Of a DNA stretch of 64,000 bases, positions 26,789 to 35,646 are shown one piece after another. The notes below the pieces were generated by a model. It did not search any database. It saw only the letters and a program-made list of their open reading frames with translations, and was not told the DNA's origin. Made by a program: the position numbers and the translations under genes. This DNA comes from an uncultured Bacteroides sp. (GTDB lineage Bacteria > Bacteroidota > Bacteroidia > Bacteroidales > Bacteroidaceae). The first letter of the stretch is position 1; every line of letters begins with the position of its first letter. The stretch lies in NCBI RefSeq assembly GCF_963676325.1, contig NZ_OY781099.1, positions 2,108,001 through 2,172,000 of the forward strand, read 5' to 3'.

Positions 26789-28243
26789 TTATACTCCCAA
26801 TGGAATTTTCAGTAAATACCAAATAACAAAAAATGCTGTCCATGCCAACAGTATGTAAACCGAATAGCGCCAGGTGTATTTAAACAATGTGGCATAATTG
26901 GCCTGTTTGTTGTACTGCTGCATATAGGCAAGAATCAATGGCATATAGAATAGGAATGGAGTGATAGCGTTTGTTGCGCTATCTCCAATACGGAAAGCAC
27001 ATTGCGTTAAGTCGGGACTGATGCCCATTGCCGCGAACATTGGGACAAAGATAAAAGAGAGAAAGCCCCACTTTGCCGTAGCGGATACCATGATAAGGTT
27101 GATTATCGCAGTAAAAAGGATAAATAAAAGCAAGGTGACAAGGTTACTTGCTTCAATGGAAGTAAGAAGGTTTGCCCCCATTATGCCCAGACATTTGTCG
27201 AGATGGGAATATTCAAAGCAGGCAAACATTTGTGCAGCAAAGAAGGCGATGACAAAGTAAACACCCAATAGTTGCATGGGGTGAGTCAGTCCTTTTATAA
27301 CATCTGAATCTCTGCGGTAACGTCCGGATGCAAAGCCATAAATGGTGCCCATTAGTCCGAAGCCGAACGAGATAAGGAACAAGACTCCGAAGATAAATGG
27401 CGAGCGGGTCAGACTTCCGGTGATTCCACGAAGGATACCCCATCTTGAAAAGGTAGCCAGAATAATAATCAGAGTATAGATTAATCCGATAGCCAAGGCT
27501 ATTATCAGTGCACGTCGCTCTTTTCGTGAGAGTGATTTGAACGTGTCATAGGGTACACTACCAGTGTATTCGCCCAGTGTGGGCAACAGACTTTTACAGG
27601 TTATATAATATATCACCGCTGCAATGACAAAGGTGGAGGCAAACATGAAATAATAGTTGCATAGTGGCCCCACGTTTCCCTGATAATAGGTCATGGTTGC
27701 CGCAGCTTCCTGAGTTAAACGGGCAAGAAGCGGATCGAGTGTACTAAGAAACAGATTGGCACTGAATCCGCAGGCCACGGATACATAGGCTGTTACAATT
27801 CCAGCCACGGGATGCAGCTTGACCGATTGGAAAAGAGTGGCGGCTATTGGAATAAGAATGATATATCCAGCATCGCCCACTACATTTGAAACGATACCCA
27901 ACAAAATAACCAGGAGAATTACCATCTGCTTACTGGGGTTCTTTCTCTGGCTTTGGCGGATGCAGGCTCCGATGAAACCGGAATGCTCGGCCACACCCAC
28001 ACCAAACATGGCCACCATAACCATTCCCAATGGGGCAAAGCCGGTGAAGTTAGTCACTACATGTCGCAGCAGCCAGCGAACTCCTTCGGCACTAAGCAGA
28101 CTTTGTACGCGGATAACTTCACCCGTTTGAGGATTGATAACGCTAAGTCCGTAGATATCAAATATCCACGAAAGCATAACGACTGCCGCTGTTAGCAGCA
28201 GAAACATCGTCGCAGGGTGAGGCATTCGCAGTTTACTCTTCAT
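26789..28243 (-). CDS. AbgT-family transporter
   Basis: An inner-membrane transporter of about 484 residues with roughly a dozen hydrophobic segments. AbgT features include TNFTGFAPLGMVMVAMFGVGVAE near residue 70, VSNVVGDAGYIILIP near 120 and the late GDSATNAITPF motif. AbgT proteins import p-aminobenzoyl-glutamate or export sulfonamides; which applies here is open. The ATG at 28243 follows family practice; six upstream codons are also open. It overlaps the response-regulator gene by 11 bases, so its expression is tied to the two-component genes upstream, an unusual pairing for this family. Confidence 0.88.
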   Translation of the reverse strand: MKSKLRMPHPATMFLLLTAAVVMLSWIFDIYGLSVINPQTGEVIRVQSLLSAEGVRWLLRHVVTNFTGFAPLGMVMVAMFGVGVAEHSGFIGACIRQSQRKNPSKQMVILLVILLGIVSNVVGDAGYIILIPIAATLFQSVKLHPVAGIVTAYVSVACGFSANLFLSTLDPLLARLTQEAAATMTYYQGNVGPLCNYYFMFASTFVIAAVIYYITCKSLLPTLGEYTGSVPYDTFKSLSRKERRALIIALAIGLIYTLIIILATFSRWGILRGITGSLTRSPFIFGVLFLISFGFGLMGTIYGFASGRYRRDSDVIKGLTHPMQLLGVYFVIAFFAAQMFACFEYSHLDKCLGIMGANLLTSIEASNLVTLLLFILFTAIINLIMVSATAKWGFLSFIFVPMFAAMGISPDLTQCAFRIGDSATNAITPFLFYMPLILAYMQQYNKQANYATLFKYTWRYSVYILLAWTAFFVIWYLLKIPLGV

Positions 28244-28961
28244 CCGGTTCCAGATTATCAAGGTCTATAATACGAAGTTCCAGCGCACGGACCACAAGGC
28301 GAGTGGCATTCACTCCTACCCGTTCGCCTGTAACAAACAGACGAGTTATCAAATCGTTTTGGCGCTTCTCCAGAGATTTCACGCCGAAAGGCATACCTTT
28401 CAAATTGGCTATCATATCTTTGGTATATCCCAAGGCAAGGTGGCGAAGGAAACGCTCATCATATTCGTCAATATCGTAATCAATCACCGCTTCCTGGCGC
28501 AATGCATCGTTGGTGACTGACTTCTTAAAGCGATCTACAATCTTTTCCAGTATGGGGTAATTGAATACCAATTTTTTTCCATCCATTACCGCCTGTACAT
28601 CTGTCTTGGTAAGTAGCTCGCCAGTCTTCAGTATTATTCCATCTGCCCCCGCATTCAGCACATCCACCCAAAGCTTTTCATTAAGTACCTCGCCGGTAAA
28701 TATCAGCACACGCACATCCTTGTACTTTTTACGCACGTTTTTGCAGATGTCCACTCCAATTGTGGTGGAGCCTCCCAGCCCAAGATCTAGCAACACAAGG
28801 TCGGGAACCTGTGCTTCTATGAGCGGCCAGAACTCTTTCTCAGTCATTGCCGTACCAATTACTTCGGCATTGGGTATTTCGTGACGGAATATTTCTTCTG
28901 TTCCCTTGAGTTCCAGTTTCACATCTTCTACAATGATTACTTTAAATTGCTTATCTTCCAT
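28233..28961 (-). CDS. Response regulator with LuxR-like C-terminal domain (DUF5932-like)
   Basis: A 242-residue regulator. The receiver domain has E12/D13, phospho-acceptor D59 (LVLLDLGLGG) and K112 (ILKTGE). The C-terminal part (about 160-240) has a helix-turn-helix like that of LuxR types (DERFLRHLALGYTKDMIANL, then KSLEKRQNDLITR), but with an acidic tail. It lies 126 bp downstream of the double sensor kinase gene, its likely partner, and overlaps the AbgT gene. The gap upstream holds a 22-bp-phased TGTACA array (29015-29086), a reasonable binding site for this or another regulator. Confidence 0.88.
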   Translation of the reverse strand: MEDKQFKVIIVEDVKLELKGTEEIFRHEIPNAEVIGTAMTEKEFWPLIEAQVPDLVLLDLGLGGSTTIGVDICKNVRKKYKDVRVLIFTGEVLNEKLWVDVLNAGADGIILKTGELLTKTDVQAVMDGKKLVFNYPILEKIVDRFKKSVTNDALRQEAVIDYDIDEYDERFLRHLALGYTKDMIANLKGMPFGVKSLEKRQNDLITRLFVTGERVGVNATRLVVRALELRIIDLDNLEPDEE

Positions 28962-29014
28962 TGTTCTTTCTTACTATATTTAATACTTTTATTCGTTTTA
29001 TCTTTTTCAAGTAG

Positions 29015-29086
29015 TGTACACTATATATAAATTAGGTGTACACCTTTTACTATTAATCTCTACACTGTTTCTATAATAGCTCTACC
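29015..29086. repeat. TGTACA array 2: four hexamers at 22-bp spacing, upstream of the response regulator
   Basis: TGTACA at 29015 and 29037, TCTACA at 29059, TCTACC at 29081, each 22 bp apart. The second site is the centre of a perfect 12-bp palindrome AGGTGTACACCT (29034-29045 region). Array 3 at 52159-52230 has the same palindrome with the same spacers to its flanking sites, so the two are homologous. It lies between the kinase stop and the response-regulator start. Confidence 0.75.
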
Positions 29087-29087
29087 T

Positions 29088-32000
29088 CTAATTTAGAACA
29101 TTATTCTTTGCCTTTCCTAAGCTCTCCCTTTTCTTTGGCAAAGTAAAGTAGACAGTGAACCCTCCTTCCGGAGATGGTTCGGCATTTATACGGCAACCCC
29201 GCTGACCGGCAAACTCATCGTGGTCGCGGATAATCTGTTTGCATATCAAGTATTCGGTTCCTTTCAGTTTACCATCCTCGGAAGCCGTCATACGTGCAAG
29301 GTCTGGATAGAAAAGCTGATTCAGCTCTTCCACCGTTTTTTTCCGTCTTCTGTCGGTAAACAGGAAGCGAACAAACTCACCATCGGCTTTTGCTTCCAGA
29401 ATTACTTCTCCTTCTTCGGGCACTGACAGGCATTCGTCTATCAGGTTCTCGAACAGGAATCTTAATTGAATCACATCTCCGGTCACTTTCATGCCGCTGC
29501 CTTCTGTACGGAACCTGACTGGGCTTTGCATGCGCTTGCTCATCTTAGTAAAATACTTCTGAGCATACGCAAGTAAATCGTCTGTTTCTACAGTGCCGCG
29601 ACGGAAGGTAACCTCTTCCAACTGCCTTGCCGCACAGGAACTCAGGATGGTAAAGATGCCTTTATAGTAATCAATCAGCTCGCTGATAGTTTCAATATGT
29701 TCATTCTCCTCGGCAGGCGTGTGCTGCTGCTTAGCCAGCTTATCAATGATATTCTTTATCTTGCTGGGATAATAAATAGTTTCGTGCTTGATAGTAGAAA
29801 GACAATTGTCGAGCACCATATTCTGCACATGAAGCAGACTATCTTCCCAGGAGGCTCTGTGCGTATCCTCTTCGGCTGATTCTATATCCCTGTATTTGGT
29901 AGCTAGTTTTACCACCGAATTAAACACCACGATAGCCACATAGTTGGTAATCAACTCAATGAGCAAACGTTCATTTTCCTGCTCGCTATCTTCTTGTTTC
30001 AGGAATGCAAGCACCCCCACACACCGGTGAGTCTCCCCCACTTCCACCATCAACGGAAGCGCCTGAACGTAAATATCGTATAAATCATTGTTATAAAAAG
30101 GAAGCGATTTTAGTTTGCCGGTAGTGTATTTCTGTGTATTGAAACAGCGCTGCATCACTTCGGTCAGAGTTTCCTGCTCGCCCTGAATTTCCACAGAAGT
30201 ATCGTTCCATTCCAGCTGATGCGGATTGTAAGCAAACTCCATTTTATGGTTATCCTCATTATAAACACCGATACTCAGCATATCAATGGTGAGCAATTCG
30301 TTGATGCCGTCAAAGCAATTGTCCACAATGTGCCGGGGGATATCTTTGAGCGTTGAGGAAGAGGCCAGCACTTGTTTGTTAATTTCCAGCACCTGTTCCA
30401 AATTCCATCTGTTTATCAGTCTCTTTCGGATGAAAAGCAGATAATATCCGATGAAAAAGATAATAAGGAGTAAGATGCACAGAATTACAGCCACCACTTT
30501 ATTGTTGGTGGAATGCTCCAGATTACGGCAATATTCCTCCAGTGAATAGTCCTCACTCACCAACTTGTAAAGCCTTGAATAGGCAGTGTTATTATACTGA
30601 TAATTGTCCCATTGCTTCAGAGCCAGAAAAGCCACTGCAGCCTCATTACGAATGTCCAGTATTACATAGTAATCTGAATTAAGCATCCCGTTCCACCAGT
30701 TTATTTCGGCAGATGTGCCCTGCCCTTTCAAAGTCATGAAATAACGTGGCTTGCGTGTATATTTGGCGTAATGTTTATTTAATCTGGATATAGCAGAATC
30801 AGCATATTGCAATGCAAGCGGATAATTCTCTATCACATTACAGTAATAAACGGTATCTGCATAAAGAGAAGCCTCATTAAGCAGCTTATCATAGTCTTTT
30901 CTGTACTGTGAAGAGACATTCTCTTTGGAACGGGAATCCTTTGGAGCAGGCTTAACCGGCTTTCCGCAGGAACTGAATCCGTTTGTGAGAAGTACACAAG
31001 CCAATATTCCCAGAGTTTTCCGGACACCCGAAGGCAAGCGGAAGTAAAAGCGGCTACCGTTACCGGGAATGCTTTCAATGTTAAACTCGCAGACTTTGAA
31101 AAGATCGTTCGTCTTTCGGTATTTTTCAATGATACCTTTACAGTTTATCAACCCGAAACCACTGCCCTTATTCTTGAAAAGCTCTTCCTTATCGGTTGAT
31201 TCCATACCTATCTGGCTGGAATCGTAGACCTTTTCACCCAGTATGCGCGCCACATCCTCGGCAGAGATTCCTCTTCCCGTATCCATAACAGAAATTTCCA
31301 CGTAATCTTCTTCTGCCCGGGCAGATACATTAATGGTTCCTCCTTTAGGCGTATATTTTCGTGCATTCTCGGTCAGCGTGTTAATCATAAACATTGTCAG
31401 CGCCTTGTCCGCTTTCACAGTGGCATTTGTTGGCTCCACATTGAAAGTCTGTTGCTTCATCTCAAAAGTCTTGCGACCTTTTGTCAGAAGTTCGAAAAGT
31501 TCATTCAGCTCAAAGTTCTCGATATTCAGATTCAGCGAACCTTGTTTCATTTTAATCCACAGAGCCAGAATATCATTATATTCATTAATCTTGGTTACCA
31601 GCTCGTCAATATACTGGTATTTCTCGTATTTAATGGTTTCATCATTCAGGAATCCTCTGGTGGTAAGCTTGTTTACCTCATTGATAATGCGGTCCATGTA
31701 AGGAGTTATACCGTAAACAATAGCCATGCAAGCCTTCTTTATCAGATTCTGACGCTTATTGTCGGCTATGTGCTGCTCATACACATAACGTTGTTTCTCT
31801 AGTCTGATACGCTCATCTCCCAGAGATATAAATGTGAGGCCGTTGCCCAATGTCCAGGCTATGTATGGAGCAATAACATTCATCAGAGCCTTTTCATCCT
31901 TGGTCATTTTATGACGGGTATACAGTTCAATAACTCCCACCGGACTCTCTTCTTCCGGCAAGTAAAGGTTGAACGAAGACTTAATAAAATTATCTCCAAC

Positions 32001-33662
32001 TAATTCATTTTCAATTGCTTCATCTTCTTCAATAGAAGGGTAAATGAATTCACCTGTCTCCTTATCAAAGATTCCTATGCGCAAGAAATGTGCCCGGAAC
32101 AATTGCTTTAAATCAGCCTGAATGGCAGTACCAACTGCGGAAATAATTTCGTCCGTGCTTCTCACATCCACAGGAATGGAAGCTGTAATCCGCTGACACA
32201 CCTCGAGAGTGGTTCTCAGTTTCTGAGTATGTTTCCGGTTACGAATCTTGGAACGGGAATTTAGTACCCAGAAAAGAGCAATCAGCATAACTATACCCGT
32301 GAAAACTATTAATGAAAGAACATTCAGTTGGCGGTCTTCTTTTTCCAGTTCCTGCGAACGGCTCTCCAATTGTTTATCCTGACGTGTATAATCAAGAATA
32401 TCAAGATAAATATTTCTGTTGTAATTTGACGGAACCTTCAGCCCTAATCCGGCATAAGAAACGCTTAACTGTTCGCGGATACGGGCTATCCACTCAGGAA
32501 CAGTTTTTATATTGTCTTTGGCAATCCAGGTAAGTTCAGTATAAATGGTATCCTGTTCGGAAGACAACTTCAGCTTGTGCCCTATCTCCTTTCCCCCATC
32601 ATAATACAACCTATGATGCTGGTTAACGCAATCCAATGCCTTACTCAGCGAATCGAGTGCTTGCTTGTAATGACCATGAATATTATAATATTTACCGATA
32701 GAGACATAAGTACCGGCTATCTGATAAATATCCTTGTATTTCTTAAACTTCTGAAGGGCCATCTGAGCAAGTTTTAATGATAACACTGTATCAGAAGCAG
32801 CAACTTCGTTCTTCTGGGAATGGTAGTAATTATTCAGATCCTGAATTGCCCGTGGGCGTTCATAATATATCTGATTAAAACTGGTTTTATTATTCAGTAA
32901 CGAGGCTATTCCCTGAATACTGTTTGCTTCAAAATAGATGTAATTATTACGACTCAGCATCCAGCAATTAAAAAGCTCGTCAAAAGCGCTGACGATTTTC
33001 TGTTGCACATTGTTCTTTTCAAATAGTTCGGCAGAACCTTTGATGTAGTAGTAATACAATGTCTGTGCTGTATCACCGGCCAAATCGGAATCACCAACCT
33101 GATTAACAGACTGAATAGCTTCCTTTTCCTGCTGCAGATAATAATAGTAAATGGAAGATACTATAAAAAACTCGGAGCGGGCATAGTTCAGACGCTTCTT
33201 TTCGTGGACATCTACAAAGACCGACTGATCTTCATCAATACGCTTCATTCGTCGGACAGCACTATTCCGGCAATCATAATACTCTTTGTTCATGGATGTG
33301 CGCTGATAGATTTTCATCAGCCCTATATCGGCAATGACCAGTTCCAGTTCGTTCTGAGTAATATCGTGTACCTTTTTATAATATTTCTCGGCAGTATCAA
33401 AATCCATGCGCATAAAAGCACAGAATCCCAGATTATTGCAGGCTTCAGCTTTCCCCTGATCATACAAATCGGCCTTATTATATGCAAGTAGAGCCTCTTT
33501 ATATGAAATGTCAAGCCTCTTGTATCGCATGTTATATGATCGCTGGTTAAGCGAATCCAGCAGACGAACCTCATGTGCGGAAGGGGTTTCCGTACATGAA
33601 TAATTCACTGAGAACATCAGTATTGCAGCAATAAAAGGAAATATGTTGCGCAGTTTACTCAT
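29088..33662 (-). CDS. Double sensor histidine kinase (two fused kinase modules; DUF5112/DUF5113-like)
   Basis: A 1,524-residue signalling protein built as two kinases in one chain. Module 1: signal/lipobox NYSC (C23), TPR-like periplasmic region (about 30-440), TM 447-467, GAF-like 480-610, a HisKA-like segment, and a HATPase with N-box NTLTENARKY (761-770), DTGRGIS (794-800) and GSGFGL (833-838). Module 2: hydrophobic stretch 883-898 ending in a lipobox-like GFSSC (C899), periplasmic part to 1054, TM 1056-1078, GAF-like 1090-1250, H1293 (IKHETIYYP), and an ATPase-like end. Module 1 has Y650 at the phospho-acceptor position; module 2 keeps His but reads TDRRR where DxGxG belongs. The partner regulator follows at 28961. 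Confidence 0.85.
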   Translation of the reverse strand: MSKLRNIFPFIAAILMFSVNYSCTETPSAHEVRLLDSLNQRSYNMRYKRLDISYKEALLAYNKADLYDQGKAEACNNLGFCAFMRMDFDTAEKYYKKVHDITQNELELVIADIGLMKIYQRTSMNKEYYDCRNSAVRRMKRIDEDQSVFVDVHEKKRLNYARSEFFIVSSIYYYYLQQEKEAIQSVNQVGDSDLAGDTAQTLYYYYIKGSAELFEKNNVQQKIVSAFDELFNCWMLSRNNYIYFEANSIQGIASLLNNKTSFNQIYYERPRAIQDLNNYYHSQKNEVAASDTVLSLKLAQMALQKFKKYKDIYQIAGTYVSIGKYYNIHGHYKQALDSLSKALDCVNQHHRLYYDGGKEIGHKLKLSSEQDTIYTELTWIAKDNIKTVPEWIARIREQLSVSYAGLGLKVPSNYNRNIYLDILDYTRQDKQLESRSQELEKEDRQLNVLSLIVFTGIVMLIALFWVLNSRSKIRNRKHTQKLRTTLEVCQRITASIPVDVRSTDEIISAVGTAIQADLKQLFRAHFLRIGIFDKETGEFIYPSIEEDEAIENELVGDNFIKSSFNLYLPEEESPVGVIELYTRHKMTKDEKALMNVIAPYIAWTLGNGLTFISLGDERIRLEKQRYVYEQHIADNKRQNLIKKACMAIVYGITPYMDRIINEVNKLTTRGFLNDETIKYEKYQYIDELVTKINEYNDILALWIKMKQGSLNLNIENFELNELFELLTKGRKTFEMKQQTFNVEPTNATVKADKALTMFMINTLTENARKYTPKGGTINVSARAEEDYVEISVMDTGRGISAEDVARILGEKVYDSSQIGMESTDKEELFKNKGSGFGLINCKGIIEKYRKTNDLFKVCEFNIESIPGNGSRFYFRLPSGVRKTLGILACVLLTNGFSSCGKPVKPAPKDSRSKENVSSQYRKDYDKLLNEASLYADTVYYCNVIENYPLALQYADSAISRLNKHYAKYTRKPRYFMTLKGQGTSAEINWWNGMLNSDYYVILDIRNEAAVAFLALKQWDNYQYNNTAYSRLYKLVSEDYSLEEYCRNLEHSTNNKVVAVILCILLLIIFFIGYYLLFIRKRLINRWNLEQVLEINKQVLASSSTLKDIPRHIVDNCFDGINELLTIDMLSIGVYNEDNHKMEFAYNPHQLEWNDTSVEIQGEQETLTEVMQRCFNTQKYTTGKLKSLPFYNNDLYDIYVQALPLMVEVGETHRCVGVLAFLKQEDSEQENERLLIELITNYVAIVVFNSVVKLATKYRDIESAEEDTHRASWEDSLLHVQNMVLDNCLSTIKHETIYYPSKIKNIIDKLAKQQHTPAEENEHIETISELIDYYKGIFTILSSCAARQLEEVTFRRGTVETDDLLAYAQKYFTKMSKRMQSPVRFRTEGSGMKVTGDVIQLRFLFENLIDECLSVPEEGEVILEAKADGEFVRFLFTDRRRKKTVEELNQLFYPDLARMTASEDGKLKGTEYLICKQIIRDHDEFAGQRGCRINAEPSPEGGFTVYFTLPKKRESLGKAKNNVLN

Positions 33663-33681
33663 TTAATATGCATATTTCTCA

Positions 33682-33689
33682 CAAATATA
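33682..33689 (-). promoter_or_regulatory. Predicted -7 promoter element (TATATTTG) for the double sensor kinase
   Basis: Plus-strand CAAATATA, 19 bp upstream of the ATG, matches TAnnTTTG on the minus strand. Confidence 0.55.
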
Positions 33690-33742
33690 GATAGTTTTAA
33701 AGTAATATTTACCTGATATCAGACTTAATGCAAGTTAAATGT

Positions 33743-33804
33743 TATGAAACATTTCATATAATGTTTCATATTCATTTTAGTATATCCCTATATTATGGGA
33801 TATA
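33743..33804. promoter_or_regulatory. Two palindromes between the sensor kinase and the small RNA candidate
   Basis: First: TATGAAACAT (33743-33752) / ATGTTTCATA (33761-33770), perfect 10-bp arms with an 8-bp spacer. Second: TATATCCC (33781-33788) / GGGATATA (33797-33804), perfect 8-bp arms with an 8-bp spacer. They lie between divergent promoters and could be operators for either. The remainder of 33663-34144 holds the promoters and the small RNA candidate. Confidence 0.45.
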
Positions 33805-33856
33805 TAATTCATAAAAATACCTATTGTATGGGATTGTACAACAACTTTAAACCCTG

Positions 33857-33864
33857 TATCTTTG
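33857..33864 (+). promoter_or_regulatory. Predicted promoter (-7 TATCTTTG, upstream TTG) of a short transcript
   Basis: TATCTTTG fits TAnnTTTG. A TTG at 33834-33836 lies about 20 bp upstream, the expected -33 spacing in Bacteroides. No start codon for a gene follows before the terminator at 33932-33964. Confidence 0.55.
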
Positions 33865-33870
33865 CAATAT

Positions 33871-33964
33871 AATTTTTAATATTAGTCATAATTTTATTAC
33901 GTAGCCATTTATTAAATAAAAAAATGGGATTCTCTCATCGAAGTGATTCGCTGAGAGTTTTTTT
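33871..33964 (+). ncRNA. Candidate small RNA (about 95 nt)
   Basis: Defined by a good promoter (33857-33864), a predicted start near 33871, and an intrinsic terminator with arms CTCTCA (33932-33937) and TGAGAG (33952-33957) followed by seven T. The transcript contains no open frame of note. It is AT-rich and unlike 6S or tmRNA, which are longer. It could also be an attenuator-like leader of thrE, but thrE has its own promoter at 34060-34067. Confidence 0.45.
33932..33964 (+). terminator. Intrinsic terminator of the small transcript
   Basis: 6-bp arms CTCTCA/TGAGAG with a 14-nt loop that can pair further (TCGAA/TTCG), followed by TTTTTTT. Confidence 0.65.
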
Positions 33965-34059
33965 ATATAAAGCCAATTTAAATACAAAAGTGAAATTGTT
34001 TTTTTGAAAGATTGAAGAAAAATAATCTGTCACAAGTTCTTCCCTAAGCTGTTTTTTAT

Positions 34060-34067
34060 TACCTTTG
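34060..34067 (+). promoter_or_regulatory. Predicted -7 promoter element (TACCTTTG) for thrE
   Basis: TACCTTTG fits TAnnTTTG; the ATG is 77 bp downstream, leaving a leader of about 70 nt. Confidence 0.6.
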
Positions 34068-34144
34068 CGCCCGAAAATACAGACCTTTTTTAAAATCAAA
34101 ATCGATACTTGAAATCCGTAAAATTAAATAATTAGTTTAACTAT

Positions 34145-34918
34145 ATGGACATTCATTTAGAACTCAAAGAGTTATCGAAATTCTTATCTGACTACTCTAC
34201 CAGCCTGATGGCTGTAGGAGTGCACACATCTCGTATTGTGCGCAACACTGCGCGTATAGCTGAGTCTTTTGGCTTTTTTGTTGATATGACAATCTTTCAA
34301 AAGACTATTATCATGACCTTGCGAGACAAGGACAACACTCATTCCTACAGTACAGTGAATAAAATCAAGCCAATGGCTCTGAATTTTGAGATTAACTCAC
34401 GCTTAAGTTCTCTCAGTTGGGAAGCTTATGATGAACATCTGACTCTGGATGAATTGAGAACAAAGTATCAGGAAATAGTCAGCAATCCTCGTATGAGCAA
34501 ATGGATGGTTCTTTTCCTTGTATCATGTGCCAATGCTTCATTCTGCCGTTTGTTTACTGGCGACTGGCAAGCTATGGGTATTGTTTTCGTAGCAACATTG
34601 GTAGGATTCTTTGTTCGTCAGAAAATGATGGAGAAACATCTCAATCACCTGTTCGTATTTGTAGTATCATCATTTGTAGCTTCAATGATAGGCTGTACTG
34701 CCGTAATCTATAATATAGGAACTACACCTCAGATAGCATTAGGTACCAGTATTCTTTATCTTGTTCCCGGGGTTCCTTTGATTAACGGAATTATTGATAT
34801 AATTGAAGGACACGTTCTGGCTGGAGTATCCCGTCTGATTAACGCTGCATTATTAATTATCTGCCTTTCAATTGGCTTGTCACTAACATTATTGCTATTA
34901 GGAGTACAAACATTATGA
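34145..34918 (+). CDS. Threonine/serine exporter ThrE-type, N-terminal half (PF06738-like)
   Basis: A 257-residue protein. Residues 1-115 are the soluble N-terminal domain (LMAVGVHTSRIVRNTARIAESFG, with SRLSSLSWEAYD), and about five membrane spans follow (from 120 to 255). LVPGVPLINGIIDI near 215-228 is a ThrE landmark. In Corynebacterium ThrE one polypeptide has ten spans; here the second half is a separate gene that overlaps by four bases (ATGA). Together they should form one inner-membrane exporter. The substrate is inferred from the family. Confidence 0.85.
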   Translation: MDIHLELKELSKFLSDYSTSLMAVGVHTSRIVRNTARIAESFGFFVDMTIFQKTIIMTLRDKDNTHSYSTVNKIKPMALNFEINSRLSSLSWEAYDEHLTLDELRTKYQEIVSNPRMSKWMVLFLVSCANASFCRLFTGDWQAMGIVFVATLVGFFVRQKMMEKHLNHLFVFVVSSFVASMIGCTAVIYNIGTTPQIALGTSILYLVPGVPLINGIIDIIEGHVLAGVSRLINAALLIICLSIGLSLTLLLLGVQTL

Positions 34919-35433
34919 TAAACTTTGAATTATTGCAAGCCATAATCTTTGATGGCTGTTTTGCCGCTGTAGCTTCAGTGGGATTTGCCGTTATCTCTAA
35001 TCCTCAACGAAATGCAATCTGGGTTTCTGCAGTTTTAGCAGCTATCGGTCATGGATTACGTTATTGCTTACTGCACAGCACTTCTATTGATATTGCATCT
35101 GCATCTTTTATTGCTGCATTCTCTATCGGTCTGCTTAGTATTGTTTTTGCAAAGAAGATTCACTGTCCGGCAGAAGTTTTCTCTTTCCCTTCATTATTAC
35201 CAATGATCCCGGGAATGTTTGCTTATAAAACTATCCTCTATCTTGTGAAATTCATCCAATGTAAAGATGACACAGCTTCAGTTGATATACTTGTTGCCAT
35301 CTTCAGAAATGGTGTAACTGCCACATTTATTATGTTTGCACTTGTTGTAGGCGTTGCTATGCCGATGTTTATATTCCACAAACAAACATTCACTGTAACA
35401 CGCATTCTGAAACTGGTAAAGAAAAGTAATTAA
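34915..35433 (+). CDS. Threonine/serine exporter ThrE-type, C-terminal half (PF12821-like)
   Basis: A 172-residue membrane protein with about five spans. FDGCFAAVASVGFAVISNPQ at the start and FSFPSLLPMIPGMFAYKTIL (about 92-112) match the ThrE_2 domain. It is translated by stop-start overlap with the first half, arguing for 1:1 assembly. A terminator follows at 35491-35534. Confidence 0.85.
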   Translation: MINFELLQAIIFDGCFAAVASVGFAVISNPQRNAIWVSAVLAAIGHGLRYCLLHSTSIDIASASFIAAFSIGLLSIVFAKKIHCPAEVFSFPSLLPMIPGMFAYKTILYLVKFIQCKDDTASVDILVAIFRNGVTATFIMFALVVGVAMPMFIFHKQTFTVTRILKLVKKSN

Positions 35434-35490
35434 GAAAATCACCAACCCGGTTTATTCAGGGTTAGTCTGATATTCTCAAAATAAGAATTG

Positions 35491-35534
35491 AAAGTTCCCT
35501 TAACGAGTTTGTTCGTTACGGGAACTTTTTTTAT
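35491..35534 (+). terminator. Intrinsic terminator after the thrE pair
   Basis: AAAGTTCCC (35491-35499) / GGGAACTTT (35520-35528) with inner pairing ACGA/TCGT, followed by a run of T. Confidence 0.85.
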
Positions 35535-35646
35535 GTCCGTTCGGAAGCTAATATAAAGGTTATAAATTAATAAATTTTAATTTAATATTTAAACTTATCA
35601 GGCAGAAATCTGTTATTTAGAATAATATATTAAAAAGATAACAGAT

